Of a DNA stretch of 64,000 nucleotides, positions 41,388-49,988 are shown piece by piece. Location of the stretch: assembly GCA_019639195.1 (NCBI GenBank), contig JAHBSI010000001.1, forward strand, positions 372,001 through 436,000, read 5' to 3'. Both the position numbers and the translations under genes were made by a program. This DNA comes from Acidobacteriota bacterium. GTDB taxonomy: Bacteria; Acidobacteriota; Blastocatellia; Pyrinomonadales; Pyrinomonadaceae. Each line of letters starts with the position of its first letter. Positions within the stretch are counted from its first letter, which is position 1. Below the pieces are notes generated by a model, which saw only the letters and a program-made list of their open reading frames with translations, searched no databases and was not told the origin of the DNA.

Positions 41388-43931
41388 ATGGATCAGGATC
41401 AAAGACTGACGCCGCTGCCGCGGGGGCTTGATTTGAATCAGCCGAACGGCGAATCGCCCGCCTCATACGCGGCATACTACGACCACGAAAGCCAGTCCAG
41501 CCAGCGGACGCTTCGTCAGTACGTGCGCGTCGTTACAAAACGCCTGCCGCTGATCGGCGCGATCGCGATAGTTGTGACGGCCGCAGCGGCCTTTTATTCA
41601 TTTCGTCAACCCTCGATCTACTCGGCAAGTGCTGAGATGCTGATCGAGCCGCGAAAGGCCGCACCGACCGCCAAAGACGCGATCAATATCAATCTCGGCG
41701 GCGACGAAACGACGTACTACAACACCCAACTCCAGCTGCTGCAGAATCCCGACCTGATGAAGAAGGTCGTGCTCGCACTTGGCCTGCAGCGTGACCCTGA
41801 CCTTCTTGGCAATAATAATCGAGGCTTCTTTGCGACGGTCAAGTCGATCTTTTCGGGACCGGCAAAGGCCGATGTTCCGCAAGGAGCGCTTCCCGTGCTG
41901 ACCGGCACGGAGAACGCTGACCCGGCCGCGGCACAGCTTTCGCCCGAAGAGGCCGCACGCACTAATCAATACGCCGCCATTCTCTCCGGCGGACTCCATG
42001 TCGAACAGACCGAACGCACAAGCCTGTTTACCGTCACGGTCACGAATACGAATCCGCAGCTTGCAGCGAGCGTTGCGGACAAGGTCGCCGACGTCTTCAT
42101 CGAGGAGGACGCAAAACGCGAACTCGAGGGCACGCAATCGGTTTACGACGAACTCACAAAATCCATTGCCGACCTTAAGGTCACGATCGCCGATCAGGAA
42201 AATAAGCTCACGGACTATATGCGTTCGAGCAATCTTCCCTTGCAGGAAAAAGGTTCCGACCTTGCGGCCAGCCGCCTGCAGACGCTGAGCGAACAGTGGC
42301 TTTCGGCCGCCGACGACCGCCGCAAACTCGAAGCTCGCTACAACGGCGCCGTTCAGGCAAGCTCACGCGGCGAAGGCAAGAATATTCCCGACCTTTACGA
42401 GAACAAGGTCTATCAGGACACCGTTCGGCTGAACACCGAGCGAAAGGCAAAGCTCCAGGATCAGATCCGCGAGATCGAAAAACAGATCAAAGATGCCGAG
42501 ACCGAAAAGGCCGAGCTGCTTGTCAAATACACGCCCGAATACGTCAAGGTAAAGCAGGTCGATGAAAAGATCGCTTCCCTGAAGAACACAAAGCAGCAGA
42601 CCGAGACCGAAGTTTCGCAGATCATTGATCGCGACCAGAAAAAGATCGAGAAGGACGCCGTCAGCGGCGCTCTTGTCTCGCTCCGTTCGCAGGTCGATGC
42701 CGCAAGGAAGCGTGAAGATCAGCTGCTCAACGCCTACGAGGTCGAGGCCGAGCGTGCGAATGTCCAGGGACAGGCGACAACGACACTGACAACGTTAAAG
42801 CGTGCCCTCGAGACGAACCGCGGCCTTCTCGACACCTATACACAGCGGCAAAAGGAGCAGGAGCTCGCCCTTGCTTCCGGCAAACCGAACAACATCAAGG
42901 TCTCGAATCGTGCGGTCGTTCCGACATCGCCAGACGGCCCGAAGCGTGCACGCAATATACTCATTGCGCTGCTCGCATCGCTCGGCGCAGGCATCGGGCT
43001 CGCGTTCCTGCTCGATTATCTCGACGATTCGGTTCGGACGAGCGACGACGTTTCTCGTGCGTTGGGACTGCCGACGCTCGCGATGATCCCGCATCACGGA
43101 ATAAACGACAAGAAACGTCTCAGTATTCGAGGCATCAGTTCCGACACGAATGGGAAGGCCGCGTCCAGTACGGCTCTCATCACGCTCGAAGAGCGCCATT
43201 CGCCGATGGCGGAAGCATATCGGCACCTGCGCACGTCGCTGCTTTTCTCAAGTGCCGGCAAACCGCCGCAGTCGATCCTCGTAACGTCGTCGCAGCCTTC
43301 CGAAGGTAAAACGACGACCGCGATAAACACGGCGGTCACACTTGCGCAAGCCGATGCCGATGTCGTACTGATCGATTGCGACCTTCGGCGTCCGCGTATG
43401 CACTCGCATTTCGGATTGTCGAACACGCAGGGCCTTACGAACTATCTTTCCGGTGAAAAGTCGACCGAGAATCTCATAAAGGCCGCTCCCGGCCTGCCGC
43501 ATTTGAAGATCATCACGAGCGGGCCGATCCCGCCGAACCCGGCCGAGCTGCTTTCGTCAAACGAGATGCGGAATCTGCTCCAGTTCCTACGCGGACGTTT
43601 CAAACACATCATCATCGATTCGCCGCCGGCGATCTCGTTCACGGACGCGGCGATCCTTTCGACACAGGTTGACGGTGTCGTGCTGATCGCAATGGCGGGC
43701 AAGAGTTCGATGCACCTGATGCGGCAATTCCGCACACGCATCTCAGCCCTCGGGGCACGTATTTACGGCGTCGTGCTGAACGGCATCACGTCTGAATCAG
43801 TCGAATACGATTATTATGGAACCGGTTATTATCACTATTACAAGCATCGTGCCGACGACACGACGCCGATAATGGAAGATGCCGAGGCGGCCTCTACGGT
43901 TCAAGATCAGGGAAACAGCTTCAGGCCTTAA
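41388..43931 (+). CDS. Wzc/EpsB-type polysaccharide co-polymerase with BY-tyrosine kinase
   Basis: An 847-residue inner-membrane protein for exopolysaccharide chain-length control. After about 45 residues, RVVTKRLPLIGAIAIVVTAA starts the Wzz domain, with a long periplasmic coiled coil (about residues 190-500) and the second membrane segment NILIALLASLGAGIGLAFLL near 530. The kinase domain has Walker A SSQPSEGKTTTAIN (about 633), Walker A' VLIDCDLRRPRMH and Walker B HIIIDSPPAISF. The tail carries a tyrosine cluster, EYDYYGTGYYHYYK, the usual autophosphorylation site. A convergent 11-base overlap with rmlD. TATAAA lies about 100 bases upstream but no strong -35 box. Confidence 0.92.
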   Translation: MDQDQRLTPLPRGLDLNQPNGESPASYAAYYDHESQSSQRTLRQYVRVVTKRLPLIGAIAIVVTAAAAFYSFRQPSIYSASAEMLIEPRKAAPTAKDAININLGGDETTYYNTQLQLLQNPDLMKKVVLALGLQRDPDLLGNNNRGFFATVKSIFSGPAKADVPQGALPVLTGTENADPAAAQLSPEEAARTNQYAAILSGGLHVEQTERTSLFTVTVTNTNPQLAASVADKVADVFIEEDAKRELEGTQSVYDELTKSIADLKVTIADQENKLTDYMRSSNLPLQEKGSDLAASRLQTLSEQWLSAADDRRKLEARYNGAVQASSRGEGKNIPDLYENKVYQDTVRLNTERKAKLQDQIREIEKQIKDAETEKAELLVKYTPEYVKVKQVDEKIASLKNTKQQTETEVSQIIDRDQKKIEKDAVSGALVSLRSQVDAARKREDQLLNAYEVEAERANVQGQATTTLTTLKRALETNRGLLDTYTQRQKEQELALASGKPNNIKVSNRAVVPTSPDGPKRARNILIALLASLGAGIGLAFLLDYLDDSVRTSDDVSRALGLPTLAMIPHHGINDKKRLSIRGISSDTNGKAASSTALITLEERHSPMAEAYRHLRTSLLFSSAGKPPQSILVTSSQPSEGKTTTAINTAVTLAQADADVVLIDCDLRRPRMHSHFGLSNTQGLTNYLSGEKSTENLIKAAPGLPHLKIITSGPIPPNPAELLSSNEMRNLLQFLRGRFKHIIIDSPPAISFTDAAILSTQVDGVVLIAMAGKSSMHLMRQFRTRISALGARIYGVVLNGITSESVEYDYYGTGYYHYYKHRADDTTPIMEDAEAASTVQDQGNSFRP

Positions 43932-44763
43932 CAAAACGCCGAAGCGCATCGCGCCAATCTGGAAGCTCGTCGAACGAAAGTTCGGCGAGCCTTTTTGTTG
44001 CAAGTTTTGAGGAATTGGGCCGCGGAGCAGGCCGCTTGAGGTCGGCATCAGAGATCGGCGTAATGTGCGATCGATCGATGCCCAAAAGATCAGCCATTTC
44101 GCACGCAACGCCGTAATATGTCGAACCCTCGCCGGCGTTCGTTACGTGGACCACGCCTGCAACATTCGTCGAAGCAAGTTCGCGCAAACGCCTCGCGAGG
44201 TCTCTGGCAAAAGTCGGCGTTCCGAAGCTGTCGCTGATCGCCGTTATATGTTTTCCTGTCCTCAGCAGTTCGGGGATGACGCTCAGAAAATTCGTGCCGC
44301 CGTGGCCGTATATCCAGCCCGAACGTACGATCACCGCGCTTTCATTCTCTTCCGCCGTCCGCAATTCCCCTGCGTATTTTGATTTTGCATAAACGCCGAG
44401 CGGTGCGGGAATGTCGCCTTCCGTATAAAAGCCGTCAAACTTGCCGTCAAAGACGTAATCCGTTGAGATCGTGATGAATTTTGCACCGAATTCTTTTGCG
44501 GCCGCCGCCAGATTCTGAGGCCCGTCGGAATTCGCAGCATACGCCGCCTTCTCGTTGCTTTCGGCACCGTCAACATCGGTGAATGCAGCACAATTTATGA
44601 TCGCATCAGGCGAGTTCGACGCGACGGCATCACGACCCGAGTCGCGGTTCGAAATATCAAGCTCCGCACGTTCGAGCGCGACGACCTCATCACCGATCGA
44701 GCGGCAATAATCTGCAACAGCTCGAGCGACCATTCCTCTTGCGCCTGTTACGAGAACCTTCAT
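43921..44763 (-). CDS. rfbD: dTDP-4-dehydrorhamnose reductase RmlD/RfbD
   Basis: A 280-residue SDR-type reductase that makes dTDP-L-rhamnose. The cofactor motif is KVLVTGARGMVARA at the N-terminus, with ITISTDYVFDGKFDG and the catalytic GVYAKSKYAGE (Tyr-x3-Lys). The ATG overlaps the rmlB stop by 4 bases (ATGA). It sits opposite the Wzc-like kinase, consistent with a shared role in rhamnose-containing surface polysaccharide. rmlA and rmlC are not in the window. Confidence 0.92.
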   Translation of the reverse strand: MKVLVTGARGMVARAVADYCRSIGDEVVALERAELDISNRDSGRDAVASNSPDAIINCAAFTDVDGAESNEKAAYAANSDGPQNLAAAAKEFGAKFITISTDYVFDGKFDGFYTEGDIPAPLGVYAKSKYAGELRTAEENESAVIVRSGWIYGHGGTNFLSVIPELLRTGKHITAISDSFGTPTFARDLARRLRELASTNVAGVVHVTNAGEGSTYYGVACEMADLLGIDRSHITPISDADLKRPAPRPNSSKLATKRLAELSFDELPDWRDALRRFVKA

Positions 44764-45782
44764 CCGAGGCTCGACCCGTACATTTTTTGATAATAATTTC
44801 GATATTCGCCGCTGCGTATCTCTTCGACCCATTCGCGGTTCGTCAGATACCAGTCGATCGTCGTCTCGATGCCATTTTCCCAACTCATTTCCGGGCGAAA
44901 ACCGAGCTCTGTCTCGGCCTTTGTCGCATCGATCGCGTATCTGCGGTCGTGGCCGAGCCGGTCTGTGACGTACTGTATGAGCGAATGCGGCTTGCCAAGC
45001 GCATCGAGTATCGCGGTAACGACATCGATATTCTGCCTCTCGTTCCGCGAGCCAAGATTGTAAGCCTCGCCCGACTCGCCTTTCTCGTACGCCGCCCAAA
45101 TGCCTCGGCAATGGTCCGTCACAAATATCCAATCGCGGACATTCCTGCCGTCACCATAAACCGGCAGCGGCTGGTCGTTCAGGGCGTTCGCGATCATCAG
45201 CGGGATCAGTTTTTCGGGGAATTGCCGCGGCCCGTAATTGTTGCCGCAGCGTGTGATGACGGCATCGACGCCGTGCGTTTCGCGTGCGGCTCGAACGACG
45301 AATTCCGCCGCTGCCTTCGACGCCGCATAAGGCGAATTCGGCTGCAGCGGCGAATCTTCCGTAAAGAACGCGTCGCTCTCTTCCGGCAGAGTTCCCATCA
45401 CCTCGTCTGTCGAAACCTGTACAAAACGCCTGACGCCTTTCTCGCGTGCAGCATCGAGCAAAACTTGCGTTCCGATGATGTTCGTTCTTAGAAATTCGTC
45501 TGCGGAATGGATGCTGCGATCGACGTGTGATTCGGCCGCAAAATTGAATATTGCGTCCGCACCCTGCGGCAGAGCGTCAAGCACGGCCTTGCGGTCGCAG
45601 ATGTCGCCCTTTACGAACGTGTGCCGAGCGGCGTCGAGGCCTTCGAGATTCTTTGGATTTCCCGCGTATGTGAGCGCGTCGTAATCTACGATCTCTGTGT
45701 CCGGTTCCCGTTCGAGGACCAGGCGCACAAATGCTGAACCGATGAATCCGGCCCCGCCGGTAACGAAGATCTTCTTAGGCAT
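44760..45782 (-). CDS. rfbB: dTDP-glucose 4,6-dehydratase RmlB/RfbB
   Basis: A 340-residue SDR enzyme. NAD-binding GGAGFIGSAFVR is at the N-terminus; AAESHVDRSI, VSTDEVMGTL and the catalytic NSPYAASKAAAEF are as in the family. RNYGPRQFPEKLIPL appears as NNYGPRQFPEK. It turns dTDP-glucose into the 4-keto-6-deoxy intermediate for rhamnose. Starts 5 bases after the PH-domain protein stop and overlaps rmlD. Confidence 0.95.
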   Translation of the reverse strand: MPKKIFVTGGAGFIGSAFVRLVLEREPDTEIVDYDALTYAGNPKNLEGLDAARHTFVKGDICDRKAVLDALPQGADAIFNFAAESHVDRSIHSADEFLRTNIIGTQVLLDAAREKGVRRFVQVSTDEVMGTLPEESDAFFTEDSPLQPNSPYAASKAAAEFVVRAARETHGVDAVITRCGNNYGPRQFPEKLIPLMIANALNDQPLPVYGDGRNVRDWIFVTDHCRGIWAAYEKGESGEAYNLGSRNERQNIDVVTAILDALGKPHSLIQYVTDRLGHDRRYAIDATKAETELGFRPEMSWENGIETTIDWYLTNREWVEEIRSGEYRNYYQKMYGSSLG

Positions 45783-45787
45783 TTCGC

Positions 45788-46429
45788 TTAAAAATCAGAG
45801 TGAGTATCGAGCCGCCGCATTTCCTTGAGGATCAGATCTGCACGCTGCTGCGGACTGTCGATGTCATCGAGAATTATCCTTTCGCCGCCCTCGCTCGCGT
45901 TGTCGATCACAATGTCGCCAAATCCCATCACCCGCTGCAGGAACGTGGACGATACCGTCACATCCTGCACACGCCGCAGGGGGATATTCCTCCGCGTTCT
46001 TGCAATGAAGCCCGAGTCGATCTCAAGTTTTGTATCCGTGAGTGTATAGCGGACGAGCTTTGTTTTGAGGTGAAAATAGACCGGGATCAAAAGTATCAGG
46101 AAGCCCAGCCCGACGCCCAGCCATGGCGACAGGAAAAACCCGCCCAGGATCGCCGCGACCACAAACGCGCCTAGAAGAGCAAGCACGTATCCGGCATAAA
46201 CGAACTTTAGCGTCGGCCCGATCGAGAAGATTATCTGCTCGTCGTTGTCATTCTTTGCTTGGATCTCGTCCGGTTTCACCTCGGCGAGGGGCGCATTGCC
46301 GACCGGTGCGTTTGCCGCCGCCGAAGCGCGAGGCGCGACCCGCGTTTCGATCTCTTTCAGCTCACGGCCGCAACTTCGACAAAAAGCTGCGTCATCCGCA
46401 TTTTCGAGTCCGCATTTATCGCAATACAT
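45788..46429 (-). CDS. Zinc-ribbon plus bacterial PH-domain (bPH2) membrane protein
   Basis: A 213-residue protein. The first 25 residues are a zinc ribbon (YCDKCGLEN and FCRSCGREL). Two membrane segments follow (about residues 75-120, YVLALLGAFVVAAILGGFF), then a bPH2/YdbS-like domain (LVRYTLTDTKLEIDSGFIAR, NIPLRRVQDVTV, FGDIVIDNASEGGERI). Function unknown. It begins 18 bases after the tssK stop in the same run. Confidence 0.82.
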   Translation of the reverse strand: MYCDKCGLENADDAAFCRSCGRELKEIETRVAPRASAAANAPVGNAPLAEVKPDEIQAKNDNDEQIIFSIGPTLKFVYAGYVLALLGAFVVAAILGGFFLSPWLGVGLGFLILLIPVYFHLKTKLVRYTLTDTKLEIDSGFIARTRRNIPLRRVQDVTVSSTFLQRVMGFGDIVIDNASEGGERIILDDIDSPQQRADLILKEMRRLDTHSDF

Positions 46430-46447
46430 TGATGAAATTAGAGCCCT

Positions 46448-47800
46448 TTAAGGCTTAACGGCGTACATTTCGAGTTTTTCGCCCGGTATCTCGTCCGGCA
46501 CATAGACGGCGAGCACCTTTGATCCGCGGATGCCGTCCCAATACGGCCCGTTTGAATCGAGGCTGAAGTATTTGAACCCGATACGCGCCGGTATCGGAGC
46601 GGGCGGCGGATTCGAATACGAAAGCACGACGCCCGGCAATGCCGAACCGATGACGGTATCGATCACGTCGCGGGACGCGATCTTTATGACACGCGGCACG
46701 CCCTCGATAAGCTTTGCTTCCGGCATCTGCGAACGCACGGCAAGGAAGAATCCTGCTTCCTTCAGCAGCCTTTCGTCCTCGACACGGCCGACATACAGGG
46801 CATCGCGAACCTTCTCGAGCGGGATCGCAACGCAGCGGCTCGGGATGACAGTTTCGAGCAGCAGCCGAAGCTGTGCATTCAGCGTGTAGAACGTGAAATA
46901 AAGGTCGTCGTGGTCGTATTTTACGATGTCCTTCGGGTGATGGTCCGTCGAGAAGGTCATCAGCTTTCCAACAAGCGTCGCCATCTCTAGGTAAAGCTTC
47001 TCGGGATGAACGAGCTGCGCGCGGAAATAATGCGCGATCGTCGGGATAGACGAGTTTATCGTATGCAGCAGCCAGAAAACGCCCGCATCTGAGGTCGTAA
47101 AATCCGCAAGACCCGCTTGTCTTTGCCGACGCTGTTCGCCGAGACTTCCGCTCTTTGTGATCAGCACCTCGACAAGCTGCCGCAGCATGCTCACGAGCCA
47201 ATCCGACGCAGTGATGTCGAGGATCGGCGGAATGTACTCGTTCGAGATCTGAAACTGTCCGGTCGGCGTCCGCGTCAATTCCGCGATCTTTATCGACGAA
47301 AAACCATCTCGGATCTCGTCGTCAAAAACGATCCGTACATTGTTGCGTGCATAAGCGATCGGCTGTTCGTTCGTGCCGCTCGTCTCATCGCGGACAAGAG
47401 CGCCTTCCTGCAGATAGCGAATATTCGGCTGAGGTGCGGCACCGCTTGCCTGAAAGTTCGCCTCGCCCATCTTTTTCGCCGGAATGGCGAGATAAACGCC
47501 CAGTTTCTCCTGTTCGGCGTGAAAATGGTCGCCAACGGGCCTGAGGTCGGGCGCGCCTTCCTGATCCGGAAAGTTCAGGAAAAGCCCGTCCGGCATCACG
47601 GCACGGCAGGCCGTTATCTGAAAATTCGCGTTCCCGATCGCCTCGTGGTTGATCTGCATACTCAGAACGCCGTAAGCATACGGCGCGACCGAGCGCACGC
47701 GGGAATTCACTAATTCCTCGTGATAATTATCCCATTGCTGGAAATGCTGCGGCGTCAGCAGCATTCCCTCGTTCCAGACGATCTTTCGGTATTTGCTCAT
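46448..47800 (-). CDS. tssK: Type VI secretion system baseplate protein TssK
   Basis: A 450-residue protein. The N-terminus KIVWNEGMLLTPQHFQQWD is the hallmark of TssK (VasE/ImpJ), and RVRSVAPYAYGVLSM, IPPILDITAS, VGKLMTFSTDHHPKDI and the C-terminal head ending are all in register with the family. TssK is the trimeric adaptor between the T6SS baseplate wedge and the TssJLM membrane complex. No other canonical T6SS gene is in the window; instead three FHA-membrane proteins precede it in the same run. The ATG at 47800 gives the usual MSKYRKIVW start. Confidence 0.9.
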   Translation of the reverse strand: MSKYRKIVWNEGMLLTPQHFQQWDNYHEELVNSRVRSVAPYAYGVLSMQINHEAIGNANFQITACRAVMPDGLFLNFPDQEGAPDLRPVGDHFHAEQEKLGVYLAIPAKKMGEANFQASGAAPQPNIRYLQEGALVRDETSGTNEQPIAYARNNVRIVFDDEIRDGFSSIKIAELTRTPTGQFQISNEYIPPILDITASDWLVSMLRQLVEVLITKSGSLGEQRRQRQAGLADFTTSDAGVFWLLHTINSSIPTIAHYFRAQLVHPEKLYLEMATLVGKLMTFSTDHHPKDIVKYDHDDLYFTFYTLNAQLRLLLETVIPSRCVAIPLEKVRDALYVGRVEDERLLKEAGFFLAVRSQMPEAKLIEGVPRVIKIASRDVIDTVIGSALPGVVLSYSNPPPAPIPARIGFKYFSLDSNGPYWDGIRGSKVLAVYVPDEIPGEKLEMYAVKP

Positions 47801-47853
47801 AGCTTGGGATAACGCTTGTAAAAGCAATAAGATAGTAAACCGACTTGAGGCTT

Positions 47854-48726
47854 TTAGTAAACCGGAGTCGAGGCAGAAGACCTTTCACCTAACGTCCCTT
47901 TTTTCGAGTGACGCGGCTTTTTGCGTCGTCTCGAGGGTGCCGGATCGTCCTTTAGTATCTTTTCCGTCGATGCCAAAGCCTTGAAGAATTGCTCGGTCCA
48001 TTCCGGCCCGGTCTTTGTTTCAAAACGGTCCGGATTCTTTTCTACAAGCTCAAGAGCCTCGATCATTATCACAGACGACCAGTTCTCGGTCGTCTCCGTT
48101 TTTGCAAACTTCAACAGAGCTTGCGACGGCCGCAGGAAGATCGGAACTTTCTTGATCGTATCCGCACGAGGGTCAACACAATTCTCCGCCGGCGACGTAA
48201 CAAGGTATTCGCGGCAGACCGCAGGGCGATCCGCATGGATCGAGCAGGATTCGTTCTCAAGGAACGGGCACGCATAGCCCTGCTTCATATACCTCGTGAT
48301 GACCTCGGTGTACTTCTCGGTCGAAAACTCGGGCGAACCTTCATACGCCATGTCTTTCAGGCCAATAAGCTCGTCAAACCATTTGATCTTCCGAAAATGC
48401 GCGAGCGCGTCGACAAAGCGCTTGCGGACAACGGCCTGACGTTCCGGCGGCATTTCGTTCACGATCTCTGCGATGTGGTAAGCCTCGACCTCTGAGATCG
48501 GCACCGCTTGTCGGCAGCACGCACCGCAGCCCGCCTTGCACGAGATCTTCTTACCTTCGCCCTCGACCACCGCAACGCACGCATCAACGACGTTCGATGC
48601 CATCTGCTGAAAGAGCGGCAGCATCCTCTGCGGCTTCACTTTCGCGGTCGGCACGGTGACCTCCATCTCAATGGGTTCGCCGTGCACACGAAGCGTAAAA
48701 TTCCCGGTTATCCATTCATCGCTCAT
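47854..48726 (-). CDS. YkgJ-family cysteine-cluster protein
   Basis: A 290-residue soluble protein. The cluster CKAGCGACCRQAVPIS (about residues 64-79) and the later YACPFLENESCSIHADRP with AVCREYLVTSPAENC form the YkgJ-type metal-binding set, likely zinc or Fe-S. The N-terminal 55 residues are a beta segment and the C-terminal 40 are basic and disordered (SRRRKKPRHSKKG). Function unknown in any family member. It sits between an FHA protein and tssK. Confidence 0.82.
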   Translation of the reverse strand: MSDEWITGNFTLRVHGEPIEMEVTVPTAKVKPQRMLPLFQQMASNVVDACVAVVEGEGKKISCKAGCGACCRQAVPISEVEAYHIAEIVNEMPPERQAVVRKRFVDALAHFRKIKWFDELIGLKDMAYEGSPEFSTEKYTEVITRYMKQGYACPFLENESCSIHADRPAVCREYLVTSPAENCVDPRADTIKKVPIFLRPSQALLKFAKTETTENWSSVIMIEALELVEKNPDRFETKTGPEWTEQFFKALASTEKILKDDPAPSRRRKKPRHSKKGTLGERSSASTPVY

Positions 48727-48770
48727 AATAGAATTGACGGCCGAATGTCGTTATTTTGCCTCAGACAGCA

Positions 48771-49955
48771 TCAAAACTCATTCGGAGCCTGCATTATCGC
48801 ACCTGCGGCGAGAAAACGCAGAGCGAGCTCGTATTCCTGCGCAGTGATCTTGCCCGACTTGTTCAAGAACCAGATCGAACGGATCTCGCGTGCCGGTGCA
48901 TTCGACTTCGTTGCGACATCCTGGAGCATATTGCGCATCTTCATAAAATCGCCCGCCGCACCTTGATCGTAGGCCGCGATCATCAGAAGACAATCGTCGC
49001 CCAACTCAGTGCCGATCGGTACGGTGAGCCGAGAAAGTACGCCCGCCATCGACGTTGCCGCGGCGAAAGCATCGCCTCGGCCCGAGCCTAGCTTTGCAAG
49101 GCCGGCCGCCGCAAGAAGATCAGGATTCAGGCCGCTCGAAGATGCAAGTTTGTTCAGCTCAGCAGAGTTTTTCGTGATCGAAGGAAGATTCGCTTTTACG
49201 GCACCGCTCATACTCTGGATCCGTTTTGCGACCTCGCCCGCCTGCGCACTCGTCAAAAAATAACGCGGATCGTTCTTTGCGGCCTTTCGCATGAATTGCG
49301 CGGTATATTTCTCGACCTTTTGCGTCGCAGTATCTTCTTTGACCGGCGTACTGCTCGGAGTGTCAGAAGTTGTCGGGGAGTCCGTCTGAGAGACGACCGG
49401 CGTTTTGTCTACGGTCGGCGTGTCCGAACTTTCCGGCGTCGAGAATGGGATATCGTTTGAATCTGTATCCGCACCCTTTTTACCCGAAAAGTACAAGACC
49501 CCGACCGCGATCAGTATCACAACGAGGCCGAGGGCCGGTGCAAGAAGGAGAAAGCCTATCGAAGATCCCGACTTCGGCGCAGAAGCAGGCGGCGGTGCAC
49601 TTGCAGGAGCGGTCGCGACCGGAACCGGTGCCTGTTTTGCGGGTTCCGCGGCTGCGGACTGCGTGATCTCGACCGTGACCTCAAGCCCGCCAAGGCTCAA
49701 CTTGTCACCGTCCTTTAGCCGAGTCTGATCGAGCAGCTTTTCGCCATTGAGCGTCGTGCCGTTGCTGGAGCCAAGATCCTCGGCGTACCAGTTCGAGCCT
49801 TCGCGTTCGAGCCTCAAATGCTCGCGCGAAAGCCTTCCGTCGGCGATCACGAGCGCGTTATTCGAATGTCGCCCGATCGTCAGCAGCGGCTCGCTTGCCT
49901 CGAACGAGACGTCGCTGCCCTCGGCGTCAATGAACTTTAATTTGAGATCACTCAT
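48771..49955 (-). CDS. FHA-transmembrane protein with degenerate transglycosylase-like C-terminus
   Basis: A 394-residue single-pass protein. The FHA domain (residues about 5-95) has LTIGRHSNNALV, LSREHLRLE and DLGSSNGTTLNG. A Pro/Ala linker leads to one membrane segment (FLLLAPALGLVVILIAVGVL, about 135-155), then a Ser/Thr/Pro spacer and a helical domain (about 215-394). The latter aligns by order with the SLT-like parts of the next two genes but shows no catalytic Glu motif (LAAAGLAKLGSGRG at that place). It ends FLAAGAIMQAPNEF, the same closing motif as its neighbours. Confidence 0.8.
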   Translation of the reverse strand: MSDLKLKFIDAEGSDVSFEASEPLLTIGRHSNNALVIADGRLSREHLRLEREGSNWYAEDLGSSNGTTLNGEKLLDQTRLKDGDKLSLGGLEVTVEITQSAAAEPAKQAPVPVATAPASAPPPASAPKSGSSIGFLLLAPALGLVVILIAVGVLYFSGKKGADTDSNDIPFSTPESSDTPTVDKTPVVSQTDSPTTSDTPSSTPVKEDTATQKVEKYTAQFMRKAAKNDPRYFLTSAQAGEVAKRIQSMSGAVKANLPSITKNSAELNKLASSSGLNPDLLAAAGLAKLGSGRGDAFAAATSMAGVLSRLTVPIGTELGDDCLLMIAAYDQGAAGDFMKMRNMLQDVATKSNAPAREIRSIWFLNKSGKITAQEYELALRFLAAGAIMQAPNEF

Positions 49956-49988
49956 TGGGCAGCAAAAAAGAATGGTCCCGCAGACAGA